Positions 1-11,071 of a stretch of DNA of 64,000 bases are shown one piece after another. The notes beneath the pieces were generated by a model, which saw only the letters and a program-made list of their open reading frames with translations, was not told the DNA's origin and made no database searches. Origin of the DNA: P52-10 sp041397365. Lineage in GTDB: Bacteria; Pseudomonadota; Alphaproteobacteria; Rhizobiales; Xanthobacteraceae. The translations under genes and the position numbers were made by a program. Positions within the stretch are counted from its first letter, which is position 1; the number at the start of each line of letters is the position of its first letter. The DNA is taken from assembly GCA_041397365.1 (NCBI GenBank), contig JAWKWT010000004.1:1-64000 (forward strand), in the 5' to 3' direction.

Positions 1-1
1 C

Positions 2-853
2 GACGTCATGGGACGCTACCTCGCCCAGCATCTGCAAACGACATGGGGACAGTCCTGCGTGGTCGAAAACCGCGCCGGCGGCGGCGGCACCATCGGCACG
101 TCCGAAGTCGTTCGCGCCAGGCCCGACGGGCACACCATCCTGATCGGCAATCCGGGGCCGAACGCCATCGGCTATTCGATCTTCCGCAACCTCTCCTACA
201 AGCCGGATCAACTCCAGGCGGTCAGCAACATCATCCGGATTCCGAACATCATTTCGGCAACGCCGAGCGCGCCGGTGAAAACCATTCCGGAACTGATCGC
301 CTATCTGAAGGCGAACCCCGACAAGCTCACTTACGGCTCTTCCGGCGTCGGCCAGAGCCCTCACCTGACCGGCGCGTGGTTCCTGCAACTCACCGGCCTG
401 AAGATGACGCATGTGCCGTTTCGCGGCGCGGGGCCGGCGCTCGCAGCCGCGCTCGGCGGTCAGATCGACATCCTGTTCGACAATCTGTTTCCGACGCTGC
501 CGCAGGCGCAGGACGGCAAGCTGAAGGCACTGGCTGTCACAACGACCGAGCGGGCGGCGATCGCGCCGAATATTCCGACGATGCGCGAGAGCGCGCCCGA
601 ACTGAAGGATTTCGACGTCTCCTCCTGGTTCGGCGTGTTTCTTCCCGCCGGCGTCCAGCGGCCCGTGGTCGATTCCTTGAACGCGCAGATCAAGGCGATG
701 CTGGCCCGCGAGGATATCAAGAAGAATCTCGCCGGCATGGGGGCTGCCGCCGATCACGGCACGCCGGAGCAGTTCGCCGCCTTCGTCAAGGCGGAAACCG
801 AGAAGTTCGGCGGCATCATCAAGAAGGAAGGCTTGCAGATGGACGTCAACTGA
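2..853 (+). CDS. Bug-family TTT periplasmic substrate-binding protein (partial, 5' end outside window)
   Basis: The reading frame is open to the left edge, so the signal peptide and first beta strand are missing. What remains is about 283 residues of a Bug-type receptor, which captures carboxylates in the periplasm for tripartite tricarboxylate transporters. Visible family features are VVENRAGGGGTIGT, the RPDGHTILIG loop, LTYGSSGVGQSPHLTGAWF, MTHVPFRGAGPALAAALGGQ and the C-terminal FAAFVKAETEKFGGIIKKEG. It is clearly more distant from the seven similar receptors at 46-54 kb than they are from one another. No tctA or tctB gene lies beside it in this window. The partner genes and the substrate are unknown. 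Confidence 0.9.
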   Translation, partial: DVMGRYLAQHLQTTWGQSCVVENRAGGGGTIGTSEVVRARPDGHTILIGNPGPNAIGYSIFRNLSYKPDQLQAVSNIIRIPNIISATPSAPVKTIPELIAYLKANPDKLTYGSSGVGQSPHLTGAWFLQLTGLKMTHVPFRGAGPALAAALGGQIDILFDNLFPTLPQAQDGKLKALAVTTTERAAIAPNIPTMRESAPELKDFDVSSWFGVFLPAGVQRPVVDSLNAQIKAMLAREDIKKNLAGMGAAADHGTPEQFAAFVKAETEKFGGIIKKEGLQMDVN

Positions 854-923
854 CGTCTGCCGTCAGCACCATGTGCGAGGGGCGGTCAGGCAACTGGCTG
901 CCCCATGATCCGATCAGAACGAG

Positions 924-1079
924 CTAACCTGTTTTGTTGATCTTCTTGATCTTCGCGTCGGTCGCCTCGATCGAGGCCGCCAGCTCCAGGATCGCTTTCG
1001 ACAGAAGCTCGGCGGCTTCCTTCTGGTCCTGGGATTTGGCTGCGCGCAGCGCGTAGTTCCTGGCTGATGACAGCGACAT
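924..1079 (-). CDS. small conserved hypothetical protein (51 aa)
   Basis: A 51-residue acidic/basic mixed helical protein beginning MSLSSARNYALRAAKSQDQK and ending with lysine-rich KIKKINKTG. I chose this ATG because AGGGAG sits about nine bases upstream; the longer frame has no such site. It has no signal peptide or membrane segment. It lies downstream of hppA on the same strand but is separated from it by a strong terminator, so it probably has its own promoter. I do not recognise a named domain. Confidence 0.6.
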   Translation of the reverse strand: MSLSSARNYALRAAKSQDQKEAAELLSKAILELAASIEATDAKIKKINKTG

Positions 1080-1135
1080 CAGATCATTCTCCCTAAAAGA
1101 TGAATCTCGGTTGTGGGCCGCCATGGCCGTCAAAC

Positions 1136-1168
1136 AAAAACCCCGCAGGCATCGCCCGCGGGGTTTTC
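1136..1168 (-). terminator. Rho-independent terminator of hppA
   Basis: A GC-rich hairpin with arms AAAACCCCGC and GCGGGGTTTT plus an inner GGC/GCC extension lies 20 bases after the hppA stop. Read on the minus strand it ends in a T run. Confidence 0.85.
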
Positions 1169-1187
1169 GTTTTCAACGTTGCGCGGC

Positions 1188-3309
<2,122 letters not shown>

Positions 3310-3546
3310 GAAAGTTGCCTCAACCTTAGGATTGTGTCCCGACCCCGCCCCGTGCCGCGCACGCAGGCTCACAAACGAAGGCTATGCCCTGAAAACCATC
3401 AGCGAATGCCCCAATTCGGCGCGGACCATGCCAAAATCGTCCTCGCGAAGCAATGTCGCGGCTCATTCCAAGGCCGGTATGTTGATGCTTTTCCGCCACA
3501 ACCGTTCAAAAATGGGGAGGATGGCGGGGATTGTCCGCCTAAAGCG

Positions 3547-4514
3547 TCAAAAGTGGCTGAAGGAACCACGCTCGAACACCCTCGCCCGCCCGCCGGAATC
3601 GATGAAGCGCGGCGGGCCGTCCCCCTCGCAATCACGCCGATCACGCTCACCGGCACGCCGGCCAGCGCGGCCGAACGGCGAAATTCCGCGATCTGGCTCT
3701 CTGGGACGGTGCAAAGGATTTCAAAATCGTCGCCGCCGCAGATCAGCTTTTCGAACGCGATCGCGCCGGTTTCGGTCAGCGCTCGCGCCGCCGCCGACAG
3801 CGGAATGCTCCGCAGTTCGATGTCCGCCGTCACGCCGGACGCCTTGCAGAGCTTGGCGAGATCGCCGGCGAGTCCGTCCGAGACATCCATGGCGGCTGTG
3901 GCGTAGTCCCGGACCGATGAAGCGAGCGCGTTGCGCGGTTGCGGGACACGATAACGCTCGATCAGCGCCGCTGCATCCGTGGCTGCGCCGGAAATCTTTC
4001 CGCCCAGCAGCGCGAGCCCGAGCACTGCGTCGCCGATGGTCCCTGAAACGACCACGCGGTCGCCGGCTTTCGCGCCGCTGCGCCGGACGGTTCGTCCCGC
4101 CGCGACGTGGCCGAAGGCGGTGACCGAGATCATCAGCGGTCCCGGCGTCGAGACCGTGTCGCCGCCGAGCAGCGGACAGCCGAACGCCGCTGCGTCCTCG
4201 CCGAGCGCGCGCGCGAACGGCGCGAGCCATGCATCGTTCATCTGCCGCAGCGCCAGCGTCAGCACGAAGCCCGCAGGCCGCGCGCCTTTCGCGGCGATGT
4301 CCGACAGGTTCACCCGCAGCGCCTTGCGGGCGATCGTGTCCGGCGGATCGGTCGGGAGAAAGTGGACGTTCTCGACGATGGCGTCGGTGGTGACGACGAG
4401 ATCGTCCGCCGCGTTCTTCAGAACGGCGACGTCATCGATCAGCCCGAACGCGCCGGGATCGACCGCCAACGGCTGAAAATAGCGCGCGATCAGATCGTCT
4501 TCACCGGAAGGCAT
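3547..4514 (-). CDS. thiL: thiamine-monophosphate kinase (frameshift near the C-terminus)
   Basis: ThiL phosphorylates thiamine monophosphate to thiamine diphosphate, the last step of the pathway. Family motifs in order: GLIDDVAVL, VVTTDAIVENVHF, ALRVNLSDIAAKGARP, LLGGDTVSTPG, AMDVSDGLAGDLAKLC and CGGDDFEILCTVP. Read literally, the frame runs on to 3399 with a nonsense tail after VIGVIARG. Restoring one G in the five-base run at 3621-3625 gives DGPPRFIDSGG...FERGSFSHF and a stop at 3547, the normal family ending at about 322 residues. The gene follows nusB on the same strand, a conserved order in alphaproteobacteria. Confidence 0.93.
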
Positions 4515-4576
4515 CAGCGCTCGCCTCTCGATACGGCACGGCCTTCAAATCGAACGCACCGGATGACGGCTCATTC

Positions 4577-5062
4577 TCACCCCCGCCCGAATTCATCGGC
4601 GCGAAACCGCCGCGCCAGTTGATCGAGAACAGCGTTGACCATGCCGGTTTCCTCGCGGTCCACGAACGCATTGGCGACATCGACATATTCGGTGACGACC
4701 ACGCGCGCCGGCACATCCTTGCGATGCTCCAGCTCGTAAGCCCCGGCACGCATCACCGCGCGAATGATCGCGTCGATCCGCTTCAGCGGCCAGCCTTTCG
4801 CCAGCGCCTCGTCCACCAGCGGATCGAGTTTCGTCTGGTCGCGGACCACGCCGGAAACGACATCGCGGAAGAACGCGGCTTCGGCCGGCAGATATTGGTC
4901 GCCCTCGACCTCGTTACCGATCCAGTGGCTTTCGAACTCGGCGAAAATGTCGTTCAGGCCGGCGCCGGCGATATCCATCTGATAGAGCGCCTGCACGGCG
5001 GCGAGCCGCGCGGCCCCGCGCCGGTTCGCCTTGCGCGCGGGTTCTTTATCGGCCGGAGACAT
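4577..5062 (-). CDS. nusB: transcription antitermination factor NusB
   Basis: NusB binds boxA RNA with NusE (S10) and supports antitermination of rRNA operons. The 161-residue protein has the all-helical NusB fold signature: RRGAARLAAVQALYQMDIAG at the N-terminus, then KGWPLKRIDAIIRAVMRAGAYEL and VVVTEYVDVANAFVDREETGMVNAVLDQLAR. It overlaps the end of ribH by 17 bases, so the two are translationally coupled in the rib-nusB-thiL operon. A basic and acidic tail, RRFRADEFGRG, closes the protein. Confidence 0.96.
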   Translation of the reverse strand: MSPADKEPARKANRRGAARLAAVQALYQMDIAGAGLNDIFAEFESHWIGNEVEGDQYLPAEAAFFRDVVSGVVRDQTKLDPLVDEALAKGWPLKRIDAIIRAVMRAGAYELEHRKDVPARVVVTEYVDVANAFVDREETGMVNAVLDQLARRFRADEFGRG

Positions 5063-5582
5063 CGCGCTGCCGGTCTTTCCGCAACTGATCCAGACGAGGT
5101 TCGAGGCGGCGCTTGATCCGCATCATGACGACGGCCGCGCGGGCTGCGTCCCCGCCCTTGTTCAGCGAGTCGGCGCGTGCGCGCTCCCACGCCTGCGCGT
5201 CGGTATTGACGGTGATGATGCCGTTGCCGAGCGGCAGCTTCTTCGCCACCGACAGATCCATCAGGCCGCGCGAGGATTCCATCGAGACGATCTCGAAATG
5301 GATGGTCTCGCCGCGAATGACGCAGCCGAGCGCCACCACCGCGTCATAGGGCCGCCCCGCGCGTTCCGCGGCATCGACAGCAATCGCAGCGGCGGCCGGG
5401 ATTTCAAGCGCCCCCGGCACGGTCACGACGTCATGCGTGACGCCGGCCGCCTTCAGTTCGGCGATCGCCGCTTCGAGCAGCGCATCCTGAATGTCGTCAT
5501 AGAAGCGCGCTTCGACGATCAAAGCGTGCGACCCGGTGATATCGGTTTGATCCTTGAGCGGCGCGCGGCGTGGATCGGCCAT
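5046..5582 (-). CDS. ribH: 6,7-dimethyl-8-ribityllumazine synthase
   Basis: RibH condenses 5-amino-6-ribitylaminouracil with dihydroxybutanone phosphate to lumazine, the penultimate step of riboflavin synthesis. Signatures: ALIVEARFYDDIQDALLEAA, VPGALEIPAAAAIA, GCVIRGETIHFEIVS (catalytic His) and LPLGNGIITVNTDAQAWERA. At 178 residues it is slightly longer than usual because of a lysine- and arginine-rich tail that overlaps nusB. It lies 74 bases behind ribE in the same operon. Confidence 0.96.
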   Translation of the reverse strand: MADPRRAPLKDQTDITGSHALIVEARFYDDIQDALLEAAIAELKAAGVTHDVVTVPGALEIPAAAAIAVDAAERAGRPYDAVVALGCVIRGETIHFEIVSMESSRGLMDLSVAKKLPLGNGIITVNTDAQAWERARADSLNKGGDAARAAVVMMRIKRRLEPRLDQLRKDRQRDVSGR

Positions 5583-5656
5583 GGCTTAATCTTTTCTCGC
5601 TGTTGTCGGCGACGTTGTAATCTCGCGGCTGGCGAAATCCAAGCGGCGGAACCTGT

Positions 5657-6265
5657 TCATTTCATCTCGGTCAGGCGCGCGGCATAGCGGGCCATCAGGT
5701 CGACCTCGATATTGACCTCGCTTCCCTCCGCCCATGCGCCGAGCGTGGTCACAGACAGGGTATGCGGAATGATGAGGACCGTGAAGCGGTCGTCATCCAC
5801 CATGTTCACCGTCAGCGATACACCGTCGAGCGTGATCGAGCCCTTCGGCGCGATGAATTTCGCCAGTTCGCGCGGCGCGCGCAATTCGAAGCGGGCCATG
5901 TCCGGTAGATCCTGCCGCGAGACGATGGCGGCGATCCCGTCGGCGTGGCCGGCGACGATGTGGCCGCCGAGCTCGTCGCCGATCTTCAGCGCGCGCTCCA
6001 GATTGAGCCGCCCGCCTTCGCGCCAGTCTCTCGCCGTGGTCATGCGAAGCGTTTCGGCCGCGGCATCGACCTCGAACCAGGTATGGCCCGCGTCCACGCC
6101 CGAGCCGACCACCGTCAGGCAGACGCCGTTGCAGGCGATCGACGCTCCGTCGATGATCGTGGATTGATCGTAGCGGCACTTGATCCGCAGGCGATGAAGC
6201 TGCCCCTGCGCGACAGGCTTGAGCGAGGCGATCTCGCCGACATCGGTGACAATTCCGGTAAACAT
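5657..6265 (-). CDS. ribE: riboflavin synthase (alpha subunit)
   Basis: The enzyme dismutates two lumazines into riboflavin and a pyrimidine. It starts with the diagnostic MFTGIVTDVGEI and has two lumazine-binding barrels in tandem, with GASIACNGVCLTVV in the first and GSITLDGVSLTVNMVD in the second. Length 202 residues is standard. Its ATG directly abuts the TGA of ribD with no gap, indicating coupled translation in the ribD-ribE-ribH-nusB-thiL run. Confidence 0.96.
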   Translation of the reverse strand: MFTGIVTDVGEIASLKPVAQGQLHRLRIKCRYDQSTIIDGASIACNGVCLTVVGSGVDAGHTWFEVDAAAETLRMTTARDWREGGRLNLERALKIGDELGGHIVAGHADGIAAIVSRQDLPDMARFELRAPRELAKFIAPKGSITLDGVSLTVNMVDDDRFTVLIIPHTLSVTTLGAWAEGSEVNIEVDLMARYAARLTEMK

Positions 6266-7369
6266 TCAGGCGCGCTCATAGATCGTGAGGGTGTCTTGTC
6301 CGAGCACCTCGCTAGCACGGATGCGGTAGCGCGGCGACCCGGTCACGGCGCTGAGCGGCATGCCGTCGAGCGGCTCGATCCCGTCCGCTCCGATCGCCTT
6401 GGGCGCGCGATAGAGCCAGATTTCGTCGGCGAGATCCGCCGCGACGAACGAGGCCGCGACGCGCGAGCCACCCTCCACCATCAGCCGGGTAATGCCGCGG
6501 CGCGCAAGCTCCTTAAGCACCACCGCAAGATCAAGTCCCTGGGCAATCATCGCCGTGCGAACGATTTCCGCGCCCTCGGCGCGCAGCAGCGTTTCGGCGG
6601 ACGGCTCGCCGCCTTCGCCGCAGAAAATCCACAGCGGATGCCGCCGCGCCGTCCGCGCCAGATGGCCGCCGACCGGCAGCCGCAAATGCCGGTCGAGAAC
6701 GACGCGCACCGGCGAGCGCGCCTCCATGCCGGGCAGACGGCAGGTGAGCTGCGGATCGTCGGCGATTGCGGTGCCGACGCCGACCAGGATGGCGTCGCTC
6801 TGCGCGCGGAACATATGGACGCGGGCGCGGACGCTCTCGCCCGTGATCTGAACCGGCCTGCGCCCGGCGGCGCCGATCTTGCCGTCGGCGGACAAAGCGA
6901 GCTTGAGCGTGACATGCGGACGGCCGTCGGTGATCCGGCGGATGTGGCCGGCATGGTCGCGGCGCGCTTCCTCGGCGCAGACGCCGACATCGAGCGCGAC
7001 GCCTGCGCTGCGAATGCGAGCGTGCCCCTGCCCCGCCACCTCCGGGTTCGGGTCCTCCAGCGCGCTGACGACGCGCGCGATGCCGGCCGCGACGATGGCG
7101 TCGGCGCAAGGCGGGGTCTTGCCGTGATGCGAGCACGGCTCAAGCGTAACATAGAGCGTCGCGCCGCGCGCGGCCTCGCCCGCCTGCGCCAGCGCCTGCG
7201 GCTCCGCATGCGGGCGGCCGCCCGCCTGCGTCCAGGCGCGGCCCAGTATGACGCCGTCCTTGACCACGACCGCCCCCACGGCCGGGTTCGGCCATGTCCG
7301 GCCGAGCCCGCGACGGCCGAGCGCCAGGGCAAGCTGCATATAGCGGTGATCGGTCGTCGAAGCGGTCAC
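6266..7369 (-). CDS. ribD: bifunctional pyrimidine deaminase/reductase RibD
   Basis: RibD catalyses deamination and then side-chain reduction in riboflavin synthesis. The N-terminal deaminase has the zinc ligands in GGRPHAEPQAL and TLEPCSHHGKTPPCADAI. The C-terminal reductase contains RPHVTLKLALSADGKI and ITRLMVEGGSRVAASF. Length is 367 residues from a GTG start at 7369. The gene heads the rib genes and lies about 107 bases behind nrdR, which is the normal order in this group. I saw no FMN riboswitch upstream. Confidence 0.95.
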   Translation of the reverse strand: MTASTTDHRYMQLALALGRRGLGRTWPNPAVGAVVVKDGVILGRAWTQAGGRPHAEPQALAQAGEAARGATLYVTLEPCSHHGKTPPCADAIVAAGIARVVSALEDPNPEVAGQGHARIRSAGVALDVGVCAEEARRDHAGHIRRITDGRPHVTLKLALSADGKIGAAGRRPVQITGESVRARVHMFRAQSDAILVGVGTAIADDPQLTCRLPGMEARSPVRVVLDRHLRLPVGGHLARTARRHPLWIFCGEGGEPSAETLLRAEGAEIVRTAMIAQGLDLAVVLKELARRGITRLMVEGGSRVAASFVAADLADEIWLYRAPKAIGADGIEPLDGMPLSAVTGSPRYRIRASEVLGQDTLTIYERA

Positions 7370-7476
7370 GGATCGGTCTCGGGCGTCGGCTTTGCACTAG
7401 CCTCTTAGCCGCTCGCTCTCTCACCGTCTCGCACGAAAACGGCGATGCGCCATTCCGAATCCGGCGGCGGCGCGCG

Positions 7477-7959
7477 CTATTTGGGCTCGGGCACCGGCCG
7501 AACCTCGTCCTCGCTGGACAATTCGCCCAGCACCGTCTTGAAATCCTTGGCCTCTCGGAAATTGCGATAGACGGAGGCGAAGCGGACATAGGCCACGTCG
7601 TCGAGCTGGCGCAGATGCTCCATGACGATCTCGCCGATCACCTCCGAGGAGATTTCAGCCTCGCCACCGCTTTCAAGCTCGCGCACGATCGTCGAGACCA
7701 TCTGCTCGACCCGCTCCGGCTCGACTGCACGCTTGCGCAGCGAAATCTGCACCGAGCGGACCAGCTTGTCCCGGTCGAACGGAACGCGCCGGCCGTTGCG
7801 CTTGATGACCGTCAGCTCCCGCAACTGCACCCGCTCGAATGTGGTGAAGCGGAAATTGCATGTGACGCACACCCGCCGCCGCCGGATCACGGCCGAATCC
7901 TCGGCCGGCCGTGAATCCTTCACTTGGGTATCGAGGCTCGAGCAGTTCGGGCAGCGCAT
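7477..7959 (-). CDS. nrdR: transcriptional repressor NrdR
   Basis: NrdR is an ATP/dATP-sensing repressor of ribonucleotide reductase genes. The N-terminal zinc ribbon is complete: MRCPNCSS and RRRVCVTCNFRFTTFERV, with four cysteines. The ATP-cone domain follows (VIKRNGRRVPFDRDKLVRSV and VAYVRFASVYRNFREAKDF). At 160 residues it is typical. It starts eight bases after the glyA stop, so the two are probably co-transcribed. Confidence 0.96.
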   Translation of the reverse strand: MRCPNCSSLDTQVKDSRPAEDSAVIRRRRVCVTCNFRFTTFERVQLRELTVIKRNGRRVPFDRDKLVRSVQISLRKRAVEPERVEQMVSTIVRELESGGEAEISSEVIGEIVMEHLRQLDDVAYVRFASVYRNFREAKDFKTVLGELSSEDEVRPVPEPK

Positions 7960-7967
7960 CCGTTCTC

Positions 7968-9275
7968 TCAGGCGTAGATCGGGAAACGATCCGTCAGTTC
8001 CTTGACCCGCTGCTTGACGGCCGCCTCGACCAGCGGCGCCTTGCCATCCTGCGACTGCGAGACGGCGCTTAGCACTTCGGCCATCATCTCACCGACCTGC
8101 TTGAACTCGGCGACGCCGAAGCCGCGGGTGGTCGATGCCGGCGTGCCGACGCGGATGCCGGACGTGACCATCGGCTTTTCCGGATCGAACGGGATGCCGT
8201 TCTTGTTGACGGTCAGGCCGGCGCGGCCGAGCGCCTTTTCCGAGACGTTGCCCTTCAGCGATTTCGGCCGCAGATCGACCAGCATCAGGTGGTTATCTGT
8301 GCCGCCCGAGACGATGTCGAAACCGTTGGCGCGCAGCGTTTCCGCAAGCGCCTTGGCGTTTTCGACGACGTTTTTCGCGTAAACCTTGAAGTCGGGCCGC
8401 AGCGCCTCGGCGAAGCAGACCGCCTTCGCCGCGATCACATGCATCAAGGGACCGCCCTGAAGGCCGGGGAACACCGCCGAATTGATCTTCTTGGCGATCG
8501 CCTCGTCGTTGCAGAGGATCAGGCCGCCGCGCGGGCCGCGCAGCGATTTGTGCGTCGTCGTCGTCGTGACATGCGCGTGCGGTACCGGAGAGGCATGCGC
8601 CCCGCCCGCCACGAGACCGGCGAAGTGCGCCATGTCGACCATGAAATACGCGCCGACGCTGTCGGCGATCTCGCGGAAGCGCTTGAAATCCCAGGCGCGC
8701 GAATAGGCCGAGCCGCCGGCGATGATGAGCTTCGGCTTGACCTCCTGCACCCGCCGCTCGACCTCGTCCATGTCGATCAGGTGCGTGTCCTTGTTCACCG
8801 TGTAGTGGTGAGCCTTGAACCATTTGCCGGAGACGTTCACCGGCGCGCCGTGGGTGAGATGGCCGCCGGCCGCCAGATCCAGCCCCATGAAGGTGTCGCC
8901 CGGCTGAAGCAGCGCCAGGAAAACCGCCTGGTTCATCTGGCTGCCGGAATTCGGCTGGACGTTGGCAAAGTTGCACCCAAACAGCTTCTTGGCGCGCTCG
9001 ATCGCCAGCGTCTCGGCGACATCGACGAACTCGCAGCCACCGTAATAGCGCGCGCCCGGATAACCTTCCGCGTATTTGTTGGTCATGATCGAGCCCTGCG
9101 CCTCCAGCACGGCCCGGCTGACGATGTTTTCGGACGCGATCAGCTCGATCTCATGCTGCTGGCGGCCGAGTTCGTTCTTGATCGAGGCGGCGATCTCCGG
9201 ATCGGCCTCAGCGAGGCTGGCGGAGAAGAACGTGCTGGGCGCGGACGCGTTGGCTGACTTGGCGTAAGAGGTCAT
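7968..9275 (-). CDS. glyA: serine hydroxymethyltransferase
   Basis: GlyA interconverts serine and glycine while charging tetrahydrofolate. It is PLP-dependent; the lysine is in VTTTTHKSLRGPRGGLI. Other marks are IELIASENIVSRAVLEAQGS, NKYAEGYPGARYYGGCEFVD and SGIRVGTPASTTRGFG. I used the ATG at 9275 (MTSYAKSANASAP), giving 435 residues; the open frame further upstream looks untranslated. It is the first gene of the minus-strand run glyA-nrdR-ribD-ribE-ribH-nusB-thiL. Confidence 0.95.
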   Translation of the reverse strand: MTSYAKSANASAPSTFFSASLAEADPEIAASIKNELGRQQHEIELIASENIVSRAVLEAQGSIMTNKYAEGYPGARYYGGCEFVDVAETLAIERAKKLFGCNFANVQPNSGSQMNQAVFLALLQPGDTFMGLDLAAGGHLTHGAPVNVSGKWFKAHHYTVNKDTHLIDMDEVERRVQEVKPKLIIAGGSAYSRAWDFKRFREIADSVGAYFMVDMAHFAGLVAGGAHASPVPHAHVTTTTTHKSLRGPRGGLILCNDEAIAKKINSAVFPGLQGGPLMHVIAAKAVCFAEALRPDFKVYAKNVVENAKALAETLRANGFDIVSGGTDNHLMLVDLRPKSLKGNVSEKALGRAGLTVNKNGIPFDPEKPMVTSGIRVGTPASTTRGFGVAEFKQVGEMMAEVLSAVSQSQDGKAPLVEAAVKQRVKELTDRFPIYA

Positions 9276-9408
9276 CGGCGGACAAATCTCCACCGCCGCA
9301 GGGTCGATGGACGACCGGCGGCCGGCTAATGTTGAGGGTCTGAAGCGGCGCGCAGCCAATACCATATTGGGCCGAAACGGCCAAATCCTAGGGGTCTATC
9401 GGCCCACT

Positions 9409-9645
9409 CTATCCAACATCTTGGGGATTGGGCGAAATTTTGCCCTGCGCCGCCTCGCCGCCATGCAGTTCGCGGCGGACTGCGGCAACCGAGTTGCCGA
9501 CCTTTTCGACAGCTGTGACCAGCCTGTCGCGCGAGACGTTGAATTTCTGCGCCCACCGGTCGGCCGCGGACGGATCGGCAAGATCGATCAATGGCCGCGG
9601 GCGCAGTTCGGCAAGCACGGAGGATACGGGGACAAGCCGGATCAT
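9409..9645 (-). CDS. DUF3606-type small protein
   Basis: A 78-residue soluble protein. The core DRWAQKFNVSRDRLVTAVEKVGNSVAAVRREL matches the DUF3606 pattern of a tryptophan helix followed by a V-x-A-V-x-x-V-G helix-turn-helix-like unit. The function of the family is unknown. It lies upstream of glyA on the same strand with about 130 bases between, so it is probably a separate transcript. Confidence 0.7.
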   Translation of the reverse strand: MIRLVPVSSVLAELRPRPLIDLADPSAADRWAQKFNVSRDRLVTAVEKVGNSVAAVRRELHGGEAAQGKISPNPQDVG

Positions 9646-9760
9646 GATCCCGAGGATACCACCGTTTCCCGACGTTTCCGCCCGAAGCCGTCGGAATGGC
9701 TTAATGAAAAGTCTACGGACGATGGGCCGATCGGGCCCGACGGCCCTAAACGGACACGGC

Positions 9761-9928
9761 TCAGACGCTCGGGCGCTCGTTCGGCGGCATCTTATCGTAT
9801 TTCGCCAGACGCGCGGCGTTCTTTTCGAGAAGCGCGACGACGTAGTCCGACAATTTTTCGCGGAGCGCTTCGCTCTGCGCTTCCGACAGACGCGGCATCA
9901 GGGATTTGGCGGGTTTCATGCGAGCCAT
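9761..9928 (-). CDS. small hypothetical protein (55 aa)
   Basis: A short basic and helical protein, MARMKPAKSLMPRLSEAQ..., with the middle stretch LREKLSDYVVALLEKNAARL looking amphipathic. An alternative longer start lies at 10015, but the extra residues have odd composition and no ribosome-binding site. No domain is recognised. Confidence 0.45.
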   Translation of the reverse strand: MARMKPAKSLMPRLSEAQSEALREKLSDYVVALLEKNAARLAKYDKMPPNERPSV

Positions 9929-10029
9929 AACAGCGAGCGTTCGATTTTGTTCCGCATCTGATTCAGCTTTGTTCGCAAAGAACGAATCGGATGCGGCGGG
10001 AATCGGTCGAAGCAAGCGTTAATGCTTCG

Positions 10030-10203
10030 CTACGCGCGAAAGATCGTCAGGCCAAGCACGAGCAGGACCACGAAGATCAGCACGAAGATGAAGAACAGGA
10101 TGCGCGCGACATCGGCGGTCGCCGCCGAGATCCCGGTGAAGCCGAACAGCGCCGCAACCAGCGAGACGATGAGAAAGAAGAAGGCCCATTTGAGCAGAGA
10201 CAT
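10030..10203 (-). CDS. DUF1328/UPF0391 small membrane protein
   Basis: A 57-residue two-helix inner-membrane protein. MSLLKWAFFFLIVSLVAALF is the first segment and ILFFIFVLIFVVLLVLGLTI the second, with the family's FGFTGIS turn between them. I chose the ATG at 10203 because GGAG lies ten bases upstream. Homologues are common in Proteobacteria and often stress-induced; the function is unknown. Confidence 0.85.
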   Translation of the reverse strand: MSLLKWAFFFLIVSLVAALFGFTGISAATADVARILFFIFVLIFVVLLVLGLTIFRA

Positions 10204-10334
10204 GGCGCAAAACTCCGGTCGAGAGAGCTTTGAAACGACCAGCGCGGCGTTCGGTTCCATGGCGAGGTGAGCAAGGATTGTGAGTTCTAGAAAGCGCCCA
10301 GGGAACTTGTTCCGCGGGCCGGCGTTGCCGGCTT

Positions 10335-10529
10335 ATGCGAAACGAAGACTATGACCGTGAATTGCTCGTCTGCGTGGCCCTCATCTGTTCGGGCATCGCC
10401 GCAATCACAAGCATTCCCGGCTCCACGCCGACGACATCGCTGGCGAAGGTCTCAGTGCTGGAGCGGCCCGAGCCCGTTCGCATCGTAGGAACGCCGTTCG
10501 TCCCCAACACCAACCCGGCAATTCGCTAG
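10335..10529 (+). CDS. small hypothetical protein with one hydrophobic segment
   Basis: A 64-residue frame, MRNEDYDRELLVCVALICSG..., with one short hydrophobic stretch and a proline- and threonine-rich tail. Codon use is like its neighbours, but there is no convincing ribosome-binding site. It could be a small secreted or anchored protein or a chance frame. Confidence 0.4.
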   Translation: MRNEDYDRELLVCVALICSGIAAITSIPGSTPTTSLAKVSVLERPEPVRIVGTPFVPNTNPAIR

Positions 10530-10568
10530 TTCGGCGTTCGTCCCGCAACAGTCTGTCGCCCAGCGAAA

Positions 10569-10775
10569 TCAGCAGCCGGAATAGCGGCTGTCGCGTCCCT
10601 CCTTCATCTCCTTGAGATAGGCCAGGCCGTAGGTTTTCAGCGCGCGGGAGTCTCGCTGGCCGGCCGAGGAGAGTGTGCGGATGTACCTGGAAATCCGCTC
10701 GCGCGAACATGGGTCGGTCGCTCCCGATGTCCGCAGGATCGTTTCGATCACGTCATCCATGACAACTCGGTCCAT
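10569..10775 (-). CDS. small conserved hypothetical protein
   Basis: About 68 residues, MDRVVMDDVIETILRTSGAT..., helical with basic patches (RERISRYIRTLSSAGQRDSR). No signal peptide. Three possible starts (10793, 10775, 10760) are all weakly supported. I do not recognise a domain. Confidence 0.5.
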   Translation of the reverse strand: MDRVVMDDVIETILRTSGATDPCSRERISRYIRTLSSAGQRDSRALKTYGLAYLKEMKEGRDSRYSGC

Positions 10776-10793
10776 GAAAAACCCAAGGCCCAC

Positions 10794-11071
10794 GCCCCTG
10801 CCCGGCGCGACTTAAAGGATCAGTCGGTTGAATGGAAGCTGAACCCGGATCTGACCGGCCATTCATCAAGCGGCGCGCCGCATCGCCTTTGCAGCCGCCC
10901 GGCGCAGGTGGGACACCCGCGGCTCGCGGCGACTTATCCACAGGTATGCACAAGCTTTCCACAGCCTGTCCACAGGCTCTCGGAGCGCGCGTGTTTTGGT
11001 TTTCCCAAGGCTCGGCATCCACTTGCCGCGCAGCATGGCTCGCGAAGCACGGCTTATACCGGCTTCAAGAG
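10794..11071. other. intergenic region with phased DnaA-box-like 9-mers
   Basis: There is no convincing gene here. It holds TTATCCACA at 10934, CTTTCCACA at 10955 and CTGTCCACA at 10966, all in the same orientation. Their starts are 21 and 11 bases apart, which is close to whole helical turns. The first is a perfect DnaA box; the others match eight and seven of nine positions. Confidence 0.55.

Noticed and set aside
880..905. Hairpin after the first Bug gene as a terminator
   Set aside because: The inner stem needs several G-T pairs and no T run follows; too weak to list.
6900..7477. FMN riboswitch before ribD
   Set aside because: I did not find the conserved AGGGGC/GGCGAAAGCC-type blocks in the short gap between nrdR and ribD.
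10934..10974. Chromosomal origin of replication
   Set aside because: Only three boxes, no AT-rich unwinding region next to them, and none of the usual neighbours (dnaA, hemE, parAB, gidA).
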